Assembly: GCA_040905665.1 (NCBI GenBank)
Contig: JBBDRD010000046.1
Span: 14,263-78,262 of the forward strand
DNA length: 64,000 bases
DNA from: DASVCN01 sp040905665
GTDB taxonomy: Bacteria > Deinococcota > Deinococci > Deinococcales > Trueperaceae
Direction: 5' to 3'
A program made the position numbers and the translations under genes. Below are positions 52,356 through 62,007 of the stretch, one piece after another. How positions within the stretch are numbered: position 1 is the first letter of the stretch; each line of letters opens with the position of its first letter. Below the pieces are notes generated by a model. It was given only the letters and a program-made list of their open reading frames with translations, was not told the DNA's origin and searched no databases.

Positions 52356-54779
52356 GTGTACGCGTTGAAAGGGTGCGAACAACTTGTCGGCGTACAGCAT
52401 GTCGAACCCGGCCCCGGTATCACGCACCAGGAAAACCTTCTGGCCATTGACCTCGTCGACGCCGAACTCGATCGAGGTGTGCTCCAGCTTGTCGGTGAAC
52501 TTCCAGGAATTCCCCAGTAGGTTTTCGAGCACGATCCTCAAGAGGTTTTCGTCGGCGTTTGCCGTGATCCCCTGCTCAATGATTACCGCGACATCACGCT
52601 GAGGATCACCGGCTCGCAGGCTCTCGGCCACGCTTTCGGCCAAGACGCTCAAGTTTATGGGCCGGCGCTTGAGAGATCCCGTGGACATGTGGGAAAGGTT
52701 CAAAAGGTCGTCTATCAGGTTGCCCATTCTCAGTGCGCCCGCGCGAATTCGCTGCAAGTAGCCACGGGCGGTTTCGTCCAGGCTTTCTCGGTAATCCTCC
52801 AGGAGGACCTCACTGAAACCGTCGATGCCCCGCAGCGGAGCACGCAAATCGTGAGACACGGAGTAGTTGAAGCTCTCCAGTTCGGCGTTTAGGGCCTTGA
52901 GATCCGAGGTACGGTCCTCGACGCGCTGCTCCATCTCATTGCGAGCCTTCGCGAGCGCCTCGACCGCCCGCGTGTGCTCGGTGACGTCCACGGCGTGTAC
53001 GAAGATTCCCGAAATCGACCCATCGGCCTCGCGCATCGGTTGATAGACGAAGTCGAGGAAGCGTTCGAGTTGCGGGCTTTCGGGCTTATGCCGCAACAAG
53101 ATTCGTGTGGCGCTCCCGACAAACGGCTCGCCCGAGCCGTAGACTTCGTCGAGCAACTCGAAAAAACCTTGATCGGCAACATCTGGCAACGCCTCACGGA
53201 CACTCTTGCCGATGAGTTCACGACGACCCACCAACTGGTAGTAGAGCGGGTTGGCCATTTCGAAAACGTGCTGCGGACCCCTGAGCGTGGCGATCATTGC
53301 TGGAGCCTCTCTAAAGATCGTCGCCAATTGCGAACGTTCGAGCTCGAGCTCTCTCAAGAGCGACTCGCGCTCCGCCTCGGCCCGCTTGCGCTCGGTGATA
53401 TTGCTGAACAGGAGCGCAACCTCCCGGCTGTCCTCTCCGCCTACTCGGAATGCATAGACGTCGAACCAGCGGCTCATCGCCTCGGAGCTTTCGGTGAAGC
53501 GGACGGGTTCGCCCGTGAGGGCAACTTGGCCGTATGCCTCGAACCAGCGCTCCTCGAGGCCGGGGACCAGCTCCCGCGCTGTTCTGCCGGCTGCGTCCTG
53601 CAGCCCCGTCAGAGCTTCGAACAGCGGATTCATCTCTTTGAAGCGGTAATCGACGGGCCGGTCGTTCTCGTCGAACAACACCTCGATCACGCAGAATCCC
53701 TGGTCGACCGAAGAGACCAGTGTCCGGTAGCGCTCTTCACTTTCACGCAGATCCCTGGTCACCCTCGCTCGTTCGACAGTCTCCCAACAACGGTTCGCGA
53801 CCGTAATGGTCAGCTCGACCTCCGTCGCCAACCAGTGTCGCGGCGTCTTCTGGTGAACCGCCAACGCCGAGACAAGCCGCCCGGTGCTATGCACAGACAC
53901 GGCGATCACGGCGCGCACCCCCCTCTTCTCGTAGCCGGCCCGTTCAGCCTCGGTTAAGCTCTGGTCAGAGCGCGTGTCGTCCACGACGTACGCGAGGTGC
54001 TCACGCATTGCCTGCAAAGCCGTTTCGCCCCAGGCTGACATACTGAAGCAGTCGCAGTTCTGATCCGTATCGCCTCTTTCGTACTCGCCTTGGACGGCGA
54101 AACGAGTCTCGCCTTTCTCGACCTCGGCGTATACGCAGCGATCCACGTCCAGATGCGTACCCAACAGGCGGGTAGCAGCAGTAGTGATCTCGTTTGGATC
54201 GTCGAGCGGCCGCAGAGCGGCGTTCAGGGAGATCAGGAACTGATCGCGCGCCTCCGCCACCTTGCGTTCCGTGATGTCCTGAACCAGGCCCAACAGTCGA
54301 ACGGCCTTTCCGCCGGCGTCAAGGTAGACCGTCCCGCGCGCCCAGATCCAGCGAGCTTGGTCATCGGTTCGAAAGATGCGACAGTTGAAGTCCCAGTCCT
54401 CGTGAGTCGCCAAGGTGTGCTTGAACGCCCGGTCCACGAACGCCCGGTCGTCGGGATGAACGTGTTGATTGAGAAAGATGTCGTAAGTCCAATCTGCCAA
54501 CATCTGGTCGTAACCGAATATCTGGTCGTGGATACGCGAGCGATTCGCCCGCCCTGTCTCGAGATCCAGATCCCATTCACCGATTTGCGCCGCTTCGAGT
54601 ACGAGGCGCAGACGGACTTCGCTCTCTCGTCGCGTTTCACCGATTTTTTCCCCGCTATTCATCAAGCCCATCTTACGTGCCATGTCGCAAGTCGTCCCCC
54701 TTCCCGGCAGGAGGAGACCAAACAGGGGGACTACAGTGAGCGTGCAGCTTTGTCCTCGAGCCGAGGGGATAGGGTCCAT
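52224..54779 (-). CDS. Multi-sensor histidine kinase (PAS-GAF-PAS-PAS-HisKA-HATPase)
   Basis: A large soluble sensor kinase. In order: PAS/PAC (about 55-170, ending GLVQDITERK), GAF (about 180-335), PAS (about 345-470, ending LFSNITERKR) and a further PAS (about 485-600). HisKA follows with the phospho-acceptor in NYSVSHDLRAPLRG, then HATPase with NLLGNSWKFT, DTGAGFD and GTGIGLAIVQRI. No membrane helix is visible. The 5' frame reaches 54779, but ATG at 54683 (MARKMGLMNSGEK) is more likely, after GAAGGGGG. No response regulator is adjacent, so it is an orphan kinase. Confidence 0.87.
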   Translation of the reverse strand: MDPIPSARGQSCTLTVVPLFGLLLPGRGTTCDMARKMGLMNSGEKIGETRRESEVRLRLVLEAAQIGEWDLDLETGRANRSRIHDQIFGYDQMLADWTYDIFLNQHVHPDDRAFVDRAFKHTLATHEDWDFNCRIFRTDDQARWIWARGTVYLDAGGKAVRLLGLVQDITERKVAEARDQFLISLNAALRPLDDPNEITTAATRLLGTHLDVDRCVYAEVEKGETRFAVQGEYERGDTDQNCDCFSMSAWGETALQAMREHLAYVVDDTRSDQSLTEAERAGYEKRGVRAVIAVSVHSTGRLVSALAVHQKTPRHWLATEVELTITVANRCWETVERARVTRDLRESEERYRTLVSSVDQGFCVIEVLFDENDRPVDYRFKEMNPLFEALTGLQDAAGRTARELVPGLEERWFEAYGQVALTGEPVRFTESSEAMSRWFDVYAFRVGGEDSREVALLFSNITERKRAEAERESLLRELELERSQLATIFREAPAMIATLRGPQHVFEMANPLYYQLVGRRELIGKSVREALPDVADQGFFELLDEVYGSGEPFVGSATRILLRHKPESPQLERFLDFVYQPMREADGSISGIFVHAVDVTEHTRAVEALAKARNEMEQRVEDRTSDLKALNAELESFNYSVSHDLRAPLRGIDGFSEVLLEDYRESLDETARGYLQRIRAGALRMGNLIDDLLNLSHMSTGSLKRRPINLSVLAESVAESLRAGDPQRDVAVIIEQGITANADENLLRIVLENLLGNSWKFTDKLEHTSIEFGVDEVNGQKVFLVRDTGAGFDMLYADKLFAPFQRVHSRDDFPGTGIGLAIVQRIIHRHGGTIWAESEVGNGANFYFTLA

Positions 54780-54794
54780 GATAGCTTGGCGGGC

Positions 54795-55292
54795 ATGAAA
54801 AGGATCGCTCCGCTCACCCTATCGGTTCTTGCTCTGCTCTTGCTCGCGGCCTGTAGCCCGAGCTTCTCGACAAGTGTCGGAGCCTTTAGTACACCTATCG
54901 GTAATTCTCTCGGCCGGATTTGCTGGCAGGAGGTCGATGCATCTGGTGCCCCACCGATTAGCACGGCCACCTTCCGTGCAAATGCCACCTACAACGCCGG
55001 CGCTCTCGCAGTCACCGACCGGGTCGAGCTCCGGTTCTTCGGTCGCCTTCGGGAGCCCGAGGCGGAGTGTACCGACGGTGACAGTAGCGCCAATATCGTG
55101 TTATCGGAGCCGTTCGAGCTAGAGCGCGAAACCGCGCAGGAGATCGAGGTAGGGGGCGAAAACTACGGCTCTAGCCTGGCCGATCTCGTTAACCAGGGGA
55201 CCTTCTGGCTCGGAGCTTCGGCCGCCGGAAATATTGCGATCGGCGAGGAATCGGTCCTCTTCGAGGATGGCACGATCTTCGTAGGGTTTTGA
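54795..55292 (+). CDS. Hypothetical lipoprotein
   Basis: A 165-residue protein with a clear lipoprotein signal (MKRIAPLTLSVLALLLLAAC, lipobox LAAC). The mature part is beta-rich (VTDRVELRFFGRL, PFELERETAQEIEVGG) with two further cysteines that may pair. No family recognised. It is divergent from the histidine kinase and convergent with the metallopeptidase gene, whose stop is 11 bp away. Confidence 0.72.
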   Translation: MKRIAPLTLSVLALLLLAACSPSFSTSVGAFSTPIGNSLGRICWQEVDASGAPPISTATFRANATYNAGALAVTDRVELRFFGRLREPEAECTDGDSSANIVLSEPFELERETAQEIEVGGENYGSSLADLVNQGTFWLGASAAGNIAIGEESVLFEDGTIFVGF

Positions 55293-55302
55293 CCCGCAAA
55301 CT

Positions 55303-56130
55303 CTAGGGACAGGGGGCGTCGATGGTGACGCCGCCAAACACCTCATCGACCAGGTTGAACAGGGCCCCGTCGTACTCGGCCAGTTCGCTGCGGGTGTCGA
55401 TTTCGTTGTGTACTCCGTCCGCTGGATCCGCGGCGAGGTTGACGTTGAAGTAGCTCTGGACCCCCTCGGCCCAGTACTCCTCCGCGTTTACTGCTGCATA
55501 GGTATTGGTCCAAAGACCGGCCTCGATGGCGTCGTCGTAGGCGCCTGCTACCCGTCCGGCGAAACCCGGATCGGCCGCGGCCACTGCGAAGTCCTTGATC
55601 GTGTGTCCGAATTCGTGTACGAGTATGCTTTCTCCGGCATACGGGTCGGTCGGATAGCAGAGGAGGTTCTCCTCCGCCGACGTCGTGAGGGGGCGCACTG
55701 CGGTGGCGCCCAGACCTCGCGATCTGGCGTCCCAATCGACTTCAGGAAATGCAGTATCCAGATCGGAGTATTCGGGCATATCGGTCGTTACCTGGTCTTT
55801 TCCGATAACGCCCACCTGCAGATCTATTGCGTGGAGGCCACCTATTTCGGTGTCCGACAGCGGGTCGAGCATTTTGGCTACGATTGCGGCCATGACCGCG
55901 AGCGCTTCATCGGGAACTTCTGTGGCTGCGACGATGTGTACACCGGCAATGTCGCAATACTTCTCATAGAAAGGGTCCAAGCCGACGCCAGACGGCGGTT
56001 CCGAAGGCACGCAGGTAGGGTCGATCGGTCTCCCGTTATCGAGTTCCGGTCCTGTGGGGGTGCCGCATGCGGTGAGGAGAAGGATGATCAGGCTGAGGGA
56101 GGAGGTCTTGAAGGGGGTCGTCTTGAGCAT
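55303..56130 (-). CDS. Putative zinc metallopeptidase lipoprotein
   Basis: A 275-residue protein with a lipobox (SLSLIILLLTAC). It carries the gluzincin motif HEFGH at 172-176, and a downstream Glu in NAEEYWAEGVQSYF (about 217-223) could be the third zinc ligand. This spacing recalls anthrax lethal-factor-like and related secreted peptidases. ATG at 56130 follows AAAGG; a longer frame to 56211 includes no signal. Several cysteines probably pair. Substrate unknown. Confidence 0.75.
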   Translation of the reverse strand: MLKTTPFKTSSLSLIILLLTACGTPTGPELDNGRPIDPTCVPSEPPSGVGLDPFYEKYCDIAGVHIVAATEVPDEALAVMAAIVAKMLDPLSDTEIGGLHAIDLQVGVIGKDQVTTDMPEYSDLDTAFPEVDWDARSRGLGATAVRPLTTSAEENLLCYPTDPYAGESILVHEFGHTIKDFAVAAADPGFAGRVAGAYDDAIEAGLWTNTYAAVNAEEYWAEGVQSYFNVNLAADPADGVHNEIDTRSELAEYDGALFNLVDEVFGGVTIDAPCP

Positions 56131-56220
56131 GTATGGCCTTTCGGTTACGACAACCCGTTGCCGTCGGGGCGGGTCCACTGTTGAAGGTACGGGCGTACCT
56201 CGGCACTGCAATGCCCCCTG

Positions 56221-56511
56221 GACACTTTACCCAATGGCGCTACGACCGCCGTGAAGGATGGTCGCCTTCGGGGACAGGAGTACCTCCTGGAACGTGGCAT
56301 GTTCCGGTCGCTGTCAACCGGCGAGGTGATCGATTCCGACTGATTGCAGTTTTCGTTTCCGACTCGCTGGCACTACGACGTCCTATGGGGCCTGGACTAC
56401 TTGAGGGGAGCCGGCGCCAAACCCGATCAACGCGTCGCGGATGCCATCGATCTGGTGAAGGAGAAGCGAAACGGCGACGGGCGATGGCCACTCGAGAACC
56501 AACACTCATAG
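56221..56511 (+). pseudogene. Relic of a squalene-cyclase/prenyltransferase-like gene
   Basis: In one frame the region reads GQEYLLERGMFRSLSTGEVI, then DSD-stop-LQFSF, then PTRWHYDVLWGLDYLRGAGA, and ends with DGRWPLENQHS at a TAG. This matches the repeat-rich pattern of prenyltransferase/squalene-oxidase-like proteins. The stop at 56341 (TGA) replaces an expected tryptophan, there is no start, and similarity decays through shifts after 56511. It is a remnant in the gene-poor stretch 56131-57016. Confidence 0.5.
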
Positions 56512-56594
56512 GCGCGTATTGGAATGGAGCGAGTGGATGCCTCCGCTGCGGCCACCCTAGCCTCGGCCTTCCATCCCGTAGAACACAGTTATAG

Positions 56595-56783
56595 GCTCAC
56601 TACCAGTCGGGGGCACAACTATACTTACCCAACGTACCGCCCGGACCGCTGACCGTGAAGATCGAAAGCGACGACAACGGAAACGGCGTCTTCGGCGAGT
56701 CAGGCGAGTACTCGGGCGAAGTGAAGCTGGACGTCGATGAGGACTCGTCCTACCAGTTCATTCCCGTCTACCGAGTCCCATGA
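56595..56783 (+). pseudogene. C-terminal coding fragment of an unidentified protein
   Basis: An open frame following a TAG reads HYQSGAQLYLPNVPPGPLTV, then KIESDDNGNGVFGESGEYSG, and ends SSYQFIPVYRVP. The composition and strand pattern look like a secreted beta-sandwich domain. There is no ATG or ribosome site, so it is probably a truncated gene end. Nothing else can be supported in 56784-57016. Confidence 0.35.
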
Positions 56784-57016
56784 GCATAGGCCGGAAGTGC
56801 TGAGTGTTACTCCGCAACCTCCCGGCGGTTATCGCGCCCTGTCTCGTACGTTCAGTGCAAGGCAAAACGTGGCAGCGAGAGGGTGTACCGGCGGTAAGTC
56901 TCGCGTAAGGTCTCTTCATTAGCCTGACGATGGATCGTCCGAAAGGGACCTTCCCTCACGTCCGGCATCACCGGAGTGAGCCGCAAGCAGCACGTCATTC
57001 TTCGGAGGAAATAATC

Positions 57017-57565
57017 ATGAAACGAATTCTTTCCATCATCGTTACCGCTCTCTTCCTGACCACCGCGTCGGCCGTCGAGCTTCCCGACAATGCTCAGGTG
57101 ACCTTGGTGAGTGAAAGTGGGATAGTACGGGGCTTCGGGACGATAGTCGAGGGCGATCTCTCCCTGACCCTGGAGATGGGGGCCGAAGGCTTCGTTACTC
57201 TGATCATCGAGGCAGCGAACGGCACGGTTGTAACGGTAGACGGCCTCGTTTCCTCCAGTGGCCGGGTGATCCTGACCGGTGACGCGGGCTTCGAGGACCT
57301 GGCGGAAACCGTGGTGGCTGCCGGCGGAGAGGTCCAGGTGACCTTCGAGGATCGGATCGCTGCCGACGTCGAGTCGCTGCCGCAGGAGGCCCAGGACGGG
57401 ATAGCCGGAGCCGCCAGCAACTACGCGGAAGCGCAGGAGAAAGCGGCCGAAGGCCAGGTCCAGGCTGAAGCAAGCGCTTCGGCGGGCGAGAACGCCGAGG
57501 GTAATGCCAACGCTGATGTCAACATCGACGTGGAGGTCGGCGCTGGCTCGGACAACCAGCGCTAA
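57017..57565 (+). CDS. Secreted protein with Ala/Glu/Asn-rich tail
   Basis: A 182-residue exported protein. A signal peptide (MKRILSIIVTALFLTTASA) precedes a beta-rich domain (about 22-115: VTLVSESGIVRGFGTIVEGD, NGTVVTVDGLVSSSGRVILTG). The Ala-, Glu- and Asn-rich tail (AEASASAGENAEGNANADV) is acidic and probably disordered. No family recognised. ATG follows GGAGGA, and a strong hairpin lies downstream, so it is a single-gene unit. Confidence 0.78.
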   Translation: MKRILSIIVTALFLTTASAVELPDNAQVTLVSESGIVRGFGTIVEGDLSLTLEMGAEGFVTLIIEAANGTVVTVDGLVSSSGRVILTGDAGFEDLAETVVAAGGEVQVTFEDRIAADVESLPQEAQDGIAGAASNYAEAQEKAAEGQVQAEASASAGENAEGNANADVNIDVEVGAGSDNQR

Positions 57566-57591
57566 TCCGCACACGGAAAGGCGAAGCAACC

Positions 57592-57621
57592 GTGTTGGAG
57601 GAACTCTCACTCCTCCAACAC
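57592..57621 (+). terminator. Hairpin downstream of the secreted protein gene
   Basis: A perfect 11-bp stem (GTGTTGGAGGA pairing with TCCTCCAACAC) closes an 8-nt loop, 27 bp after the stop. The following tract (ATGCTTATTTCCTTATTTCC) is T-rich but not a pure T-run. A transcription terminator is the likely role. Confidence 0.75.
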
Positions 57622-57740
57622 ATGCTTATTTCCTTATTTCCGGGTGAGGAGTTCTCGATGGCAGGCGCCCGTCGACCGGCCAAAAATGGGGAGTCTGCCT
57701 CGCAAGCTTGAGGCATCGACCGGGAGAATCTCTTCCTCGG

Positions 57741-58589
57741 CTATTTACGCTCACCAAGGGAGCTCAGGAACAGGGTCGGGTCGGCGGTTGCCGGTTGCAC
57801 TTGCGGAACCAGGGTAGGGACTCGTTTCCGGTGCGTGCTCAACACTCGTTGCCGGACCTCGTCGATGGCTTCCTGCGACACGCCCAACTCCCGGATCTCA
57901 CTATCGCCGAAACCGCCCTCAAGGTGGCTGAGCACGAGATCCACCGTCATGTATGGCAGACCGAAGTCCCCCTCGTCGGTCTGACCTGGCTCGAGCCCTG
58001 CACTAGGGTCCTTGTCGATGATCTCCTGCGGGACGGCCAGGTAGGCGGCGAGCTGCCACACCTGGGACTTGTAAAGATCGCCGATCGGGTTCACCTGCGG
58101 AGCGTCATCGCCATGCTGAGTGAAGTAGCCGAATAGTATCTCGCTGCGATTGCCTGTCCCGATTGGCAGGGCCCGAAACTCCACCATCTTGTCGAACAGA
58201 ACTATCATCCGCGCCCGCGCCTGCACATTGCCCCGCCGATGCCAGTCCATCCCCGGTTGCCCCTCGGCGTATGCGTCAACAATGCCAGCGATATCAATCG
58301 TTTCACTCGGCAAGCCGAGAGCATCTATCACTAGTTCCGCGTGCTCGAGTGGGCGGATCCCTAGATCCCTATAGGGCAGGCGCAATGCGATGACATTCTC
58401 GGAACCGAAAGCCCTGGCCGCCAAGTAGGCCACCACCGCACTATCCGCCCCTCCGGACAGACCCAATATTACCTTGCCGTAGCCATAACGCAGGCTCACT
58501 ACGTCATGAAGGAAGGTGACGAGACGAGTGGTGAGTGATTCTGGCTCGATCCGCAGACGCGGATGAACGTCGAGTACTTGTCGAGGCAT
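57741..58589 (-). CDS. nadE: NAD+ synthase, ammonia-dependent type
   Basis: A 282-residue NadE that amidates deamido-NAD+ in the last step of NAD synthesis. The ATP-pyrophosphatase loop is LGLSGGADSAV at about 42-52. GTGNRSEILFGYFTQHGDD and NPIGDLYKSQVWQLA mark the synthase core, and GLEPGQTDEGDFGLPY is typical of the C-terminal part. No glutaminase domain is present, so ammonia is the likely nitrogen donor. It is divergent from pncB, and both serve nicotinate salvage. Confidence 0.93.
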   Translation of the reverse strand: MPRQVLDVHPRLRIEPESLTTRLVTFLHDVVSLRYGYGKVILGLSGGADSAVVAYLAARAFGSENVIALRLPYRDLGIRPLEHAELVIDALGLPSETIDIAGIVDAYAEGQPGMDWHRRGNVQARARMIVLFDKMVEFRALPIGTGNRSEILFGYFTQHGDDAPQVNPIGDLYKSQVWQLAAYLAVPQEIIDKDPSAGLEPGQTDEGDFGLPYMTVDLVLSHLEGGFGDSEIRELGVSQEAIDEVRQRVLSTHRKRVPTLVPQVQPATADPTLFLSSLGERK

Positions 58590-58844
58590 TGCGGTCCTCT
58601 CCTGCGGCGCCTTCTCGCAACCGACACGCCACGCGGCCCAAACTACCGCTGGTCGCCGCCGCTCAAATGTGTTCCAACTACGTGGCCCTTGTTTCAGTCA
58701 CACCAGGTCCGTTTTCGGTAGCCGTTATCATCGCTAGGTGATCGCAAAAGAGCGGACCTTCCGCCCGCCTGGACTGCTGTTTTCCGAAACCGTCACACAG
58801 ACGGGACCGATACGGTTTTCGATGAATCGACAAAGGCAAAGAAA

Positions 58845-60386
58845 ATGACCAGTAGGGGAATCGCCGAAGGGATCCTCTTCACCGACCTGTACCAGCTCAC
58901 CATGGCGCAACTGTACTTCCAGCGAGGCATGCATGACACCGCCGCTCAGTTCGACTACTTCTTCCGCGAGACCCCTGATTACGGGGGGCACAAGGCCGGT
59001 TATTGCGTTTTCGCCGGCCTCGCCGATCTGCTCGACTTCATTGGCGAGATGCACGTAACCGACGGTGCGATCGAGCGGTTAAGGGAGATGCGAAACAGCG
59101 GCGGTAGCCGAGTTTTCGGAGACGACTTTCTGCACTGGCTACGTTCGACGGGCGGATTCGAATCCCTCAGACTAAGAGCGATCCCAGAGGGTCGAGTGGT
59201 ACACCCAGGAGCACCGCTGGCTGTAGCGCAAGGCCAGTTGGCGATAGTACAACTCCTGGAAACGGCGCTGCTCAACAAACTGAACTTCCCCACCTTGATC
59301 GCCACTAAAGCTTCGCGCCTCAAACGGGCGGCGCGCGGGGCACCAGTTTTCGAGTTGGGCATGCGCCGGGGCCAAGGCTTGGCCGTCAACACTGCCACGC
59401 GCGCCGCCATGATAGGGGGCGCCGACGCGAGCTCCAACACAGGGGCGTCACTTCTCCTCGGCATACCTCCGGTCGGCACACATGCCCACAGCATGGTTCA
59501 AGCGTTCATAGCCGCCGGTGGAAACGAAATCGATGCCTTCCGCGCCTACGCCGAGACCTACCCGGACAACTGCCTGCTGCTGGTCGACACGATCGACACT
59601 ATCAACAGCGGACTCGCGAATGCCATCACCGTATTCGAGGAGCTACGCGCCGCCGGGCATGAGCCGATCGGTATCCGTCTAGACTCCGGGGACCTGGCCC
59701 ACCTGGCGATCGTGTGTGCTCGCGAACTCGATCGCGCCGGATTCCCGGACGCAAGCATCACGCTGTCGAACCAGCTCGATGAGTTGACGATCTGGCAGGT
59801 GCTCACCCAGATCGAGGAGGAAGCGGGAGAGTACGGTGTGGAGCCGGAGAGGCTGGTTGCCAGGCTAAGGTACGGTGTGGGCACTCAGTTGGTCGTAAGC
59901 GGGGGCGCTCCTGCCCTCGATGGCGTCTACAAGCTCGTGGCGCTCCAAAGGGGCGACGACTGGAGGCCGGCAATCAAGCTTTCGGACACTCCCGCCAAGG
60001 TGACAAATCCGGGCGAGAAGACCCTCTACCGCGTATACGACGAGCGGGGCATGGCCACCGCCGATGTGATAGCGCGAACAGGCGAGAAACTGGCGGACGA
60101 GAGCAGCGTGACCCTCTATCACGCAGGGGATCCGGAGCAGAGCCGAGTGATTCAAGCCGAGAACATCAGCAGCATCGAGCCTCTGCTCGAGGAGGTCTGG
60201 GTGGAGGGGAAACGGAAAACCGAGCGCGAGACAATTGCGACCCTGCGCAAGCGACGGCTCGACGATGAGTCGCGACTGGACCCGGGCGTCTTACGGCTGC
60301 TGAACCCCCACGTCTATCATGTGTCGCTGTCACCAGCGCTTTGGCGTCTCAAAAGGGAGCTGATTGCTGCGAGCCGAGCCGGGTGA
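58845..60386 (+). CDS. pncB: Nicotinate phosphoribosyltransferase
   Basis: A 513-residue enzyme converting nicotinate and PRPP to nicotinate mononucleotide. The N-terminal LFTDLYQLTMAQLYFQRGMHDTAAQFDYFFRE, the catalytic loop GTHAHSMVQAF and the phosphate-binding RLDSGDLAHLA are clear. The length fits the longer PncB forms. The 255-bp divergent region to nadE holds the shared promoters, but no defined operator was seen. Nicotinate would be supplied by the transporter gene 71 bp downstream. Confidence 0.93.
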   Translation: MTSRGIAEGILFTDLYQLTMAQLYFQRGMHDTAAQFDYFFRETPDYGGHKAGYCVFAGLADLLDFIGEMHVTDGAIERLREMRNSGGSRVFGDDFLHWLRSTGGFESLRLRAIPEGRVVHPGAPLAVAQGQLAIVQLLETALLNKLNFPTLIATKASRLKRAARGAPVFELGMRRGQGLAVNTATRAAMIGGADASSNTGASLLLGIPPVGTHAHSMVQAFIAAGGNEIDAFRAYAETYPDNCLLLVDTIDTINSGLANAITVFEELRAAGHEPIGIRLDSGDLAHLAIVCARELDRAGFPDASITLSNQLDELTIWQVLTQIEEEAGEYGVEPERLVARLRYGVGTQLVVSGGAPALDGVYKLVALQRGDDWRPAIKLSDTPAKVTNPGEKTLYRVYDERGMATADVIARTGEKLADESSVTLYHAGDPEQSRVIQAENISSIEPLLEEVWVEGKRKTERETIATLRKRRLDDESRLDPGVLRLLNPHVYHVSLSPALWRLKRELIAASRAG

Positions 60387-60457
60387 AACCGGGCCGCAAG
60401 CGGTGCTGTCGGTAGCGGCGGGAGCATCAGTAAATATGAATCGCGGGGGATAACACG

Positions 60458-61668
60458 ATGACGGATACTGCCCATCCAACAACCGTTGATGACGCCATAG
60501 AACGAATAGGCGTGGGCAGCTTCCAGTGGCGGCTGTTCGGTGTCAACGGCCTGGTTTGGGCAGCCGACGCGATGGAAATCATCGCCATCGGCTTCGTAAT
60601 CCCCTCGATAATCGCGACCTTCGCTATCGGCCCAGCGGCAGCCGGGCTCGTGGGCTCGCTTTTCTTCGCCGGCATGTTCGTGGGAGCGTGGGGCTTCGGT
60701 GCCCTTGCTGATCGACTCGGACGGCGCAAGGTCTTCCTCGTGACAATCGCCCTCAACGCCATCTTCGCACTCCTGTCAGCGATAGCACCGACCTTCTGGG
60801 CGCTGGTCGCCTTCCGCTTCGTGACCGGCGCGGCGGTGGGCGGCACCCTGCCCGTCGACTACGCCATCATGGCCGAGTACTTACCGCGGCATCAACGCGG
60901 CAGGTTCCTCGTGTACCTCGAGAGTTTCTGGGCGATCGGCACGATCGCCATCGCCCTCATCGCGTGGGCGATAGTCCCCGCTATGCCCGAGGACGCCTGG
61001 CGCTGGATCTTTGCGATAAACGCCCTCCCCGGCCTCCTGGGCCTGCTGGTGCGACTGTGGGTTCCCGAGTCGCCCCGTTACCTGCTGAAGGAGGGACGCG
61101 AGACGGAGGCGCGTGCGGTGCTACGTCGGGTAGCTGCGATCAACCGAGTCGAAGTCAACGTCGAGAACATCCGCTCTTCGCCACCCGTACGTCGCAACAC
61201 CACGGCCGCACTTTTCAGTCCCAGGCTGCGGGCGCGCACGCTCTTACTGGCACTCATCTGGTTCGGCCTTTCGTTCGGTTATTACGGGGTGTTCACCTGG
61301 CTCCGCCCAATCTTCGTTAGCCAGGGTGTCGAGGTGCTGGGAACCTACTGGTTCCTGGTGGTTCTGGCACTGGCGCAGATACCCGGCTACCTACTCGCAG
61401 CCTACTGGCTGGATCGATTGGGTCGCCGAGCCACACTGGCTGTTTTCCTTCTCGCAAGCGCTGCCGCCAGCATGGTGTTCGCCTTATCTACTGTGCCCGC
61501 GGTCGTCATCAGCGCCAGCCTGCTGCTGAGCTTCTCGCTCCTGGGCGCTTGGGGAGCCCTCTACGCGTACACCCCGGAAGTCTACCCAACCGAGGTTCGC
61601 GCCACCGGAATGGGGTTCGCAAGCGCGGCCGCGAGAGCCGGCGGAATAGTGGCCGCCCAAGTCGGTGG
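60458..61668 (+). CDS. NiaP-like MFS transporter, truncated by gap
   Basis: At least 403 residues of an MFS permease of the sugar/SV2-like branch. DAMEIIAIGFVIPSI near the N-terminus, DRLGRRKVFLVTIALNA and PESPRYLLKEGRETEARAVL in the central loop are typical of that branch, as is the late YTPEVYPTEVRATGMG. NiaP nicotinate transporters belong here, and the position after pncB supports nicotinate uptake. The last helix or two are lost in the 100-N gap, and the true stop is unknown. Confidence 0.8.
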
Positions 61669-61768
61669 NNNNNNNNNNNNNNNNNNNNNNNNNNNNNNNN
61701 NNNNNNNNNNNNNNNNNNNNNNNNNNNNNNNNNNNNNNNNNNNNNNNNNNNNNNNNNNNNNNNNNNNN
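61669..61768. other. Assembly gap (100 Ns)
   Basis: One hundred unknown bases, a conventional placeholder, so the true length is unknown. It hides the 3' end of the MFS gene and the promoter and 5' part of the cobalamin riboswitch. Confidence 0.99.
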
Positions 61769-61880
61769 CAGGCTCCTGGCGAAACAACACGGCCTTGACT
61801 TGGGGAAGTCCGGTGAAAATCCGGCGCTGTCCCGCAACGGTAACATCCACCCTAAACGGATGAAGCCCGATCACCAGGTC
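61769..61880 (+). ncRNA. Cobalamin (B12) riboswitch, 5' end missing
   Basis: The conserved core is clear: GGGGAAGTCCGGTGAAAATC, then CCGGCGCTGTCCCGCAACGG and TAAC (61799-61842). It ends in AGCCCGATCACCAGGTC, the 3' half of the B12 element. The 5' arm of the closing stem lies in or near the gap. Adenosylcobalamin binding would shut off the B12 uptake and synthesis genes downstream, consistent with btuF, cobS and cobO following. Confidence 0.93.
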
Positions 61881-61946
61881 ATAGGCAGAAAGTACCCCTT
61901 GCGAGGACGAGGAAGGGCGGTATTCGGGGCGCGATCTCGAGTCTGC

Positions 61947-61976
61947 ATCCATCCTTCGGGATGGATTTCTTCTTCT
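61947..61976 (+). terminator. Expression-platform terminator of the B12 riboswitch
   Basis: A perfect 8-bp stem ATCCATCC/GGATGGAT with a TTCG tetraloop is followed by TTCTTCTTCT. It lies 66 bp after the riboswitch core and 32 bp before the btuF start, the right place for transcriptional attenuation. No second competing stem was traced by eye. Confidence 0.85.
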
Positions 61977-62007
61977 CGGACCCTCAAGAGGCCCGGAGGA
62001 GGCCCCA

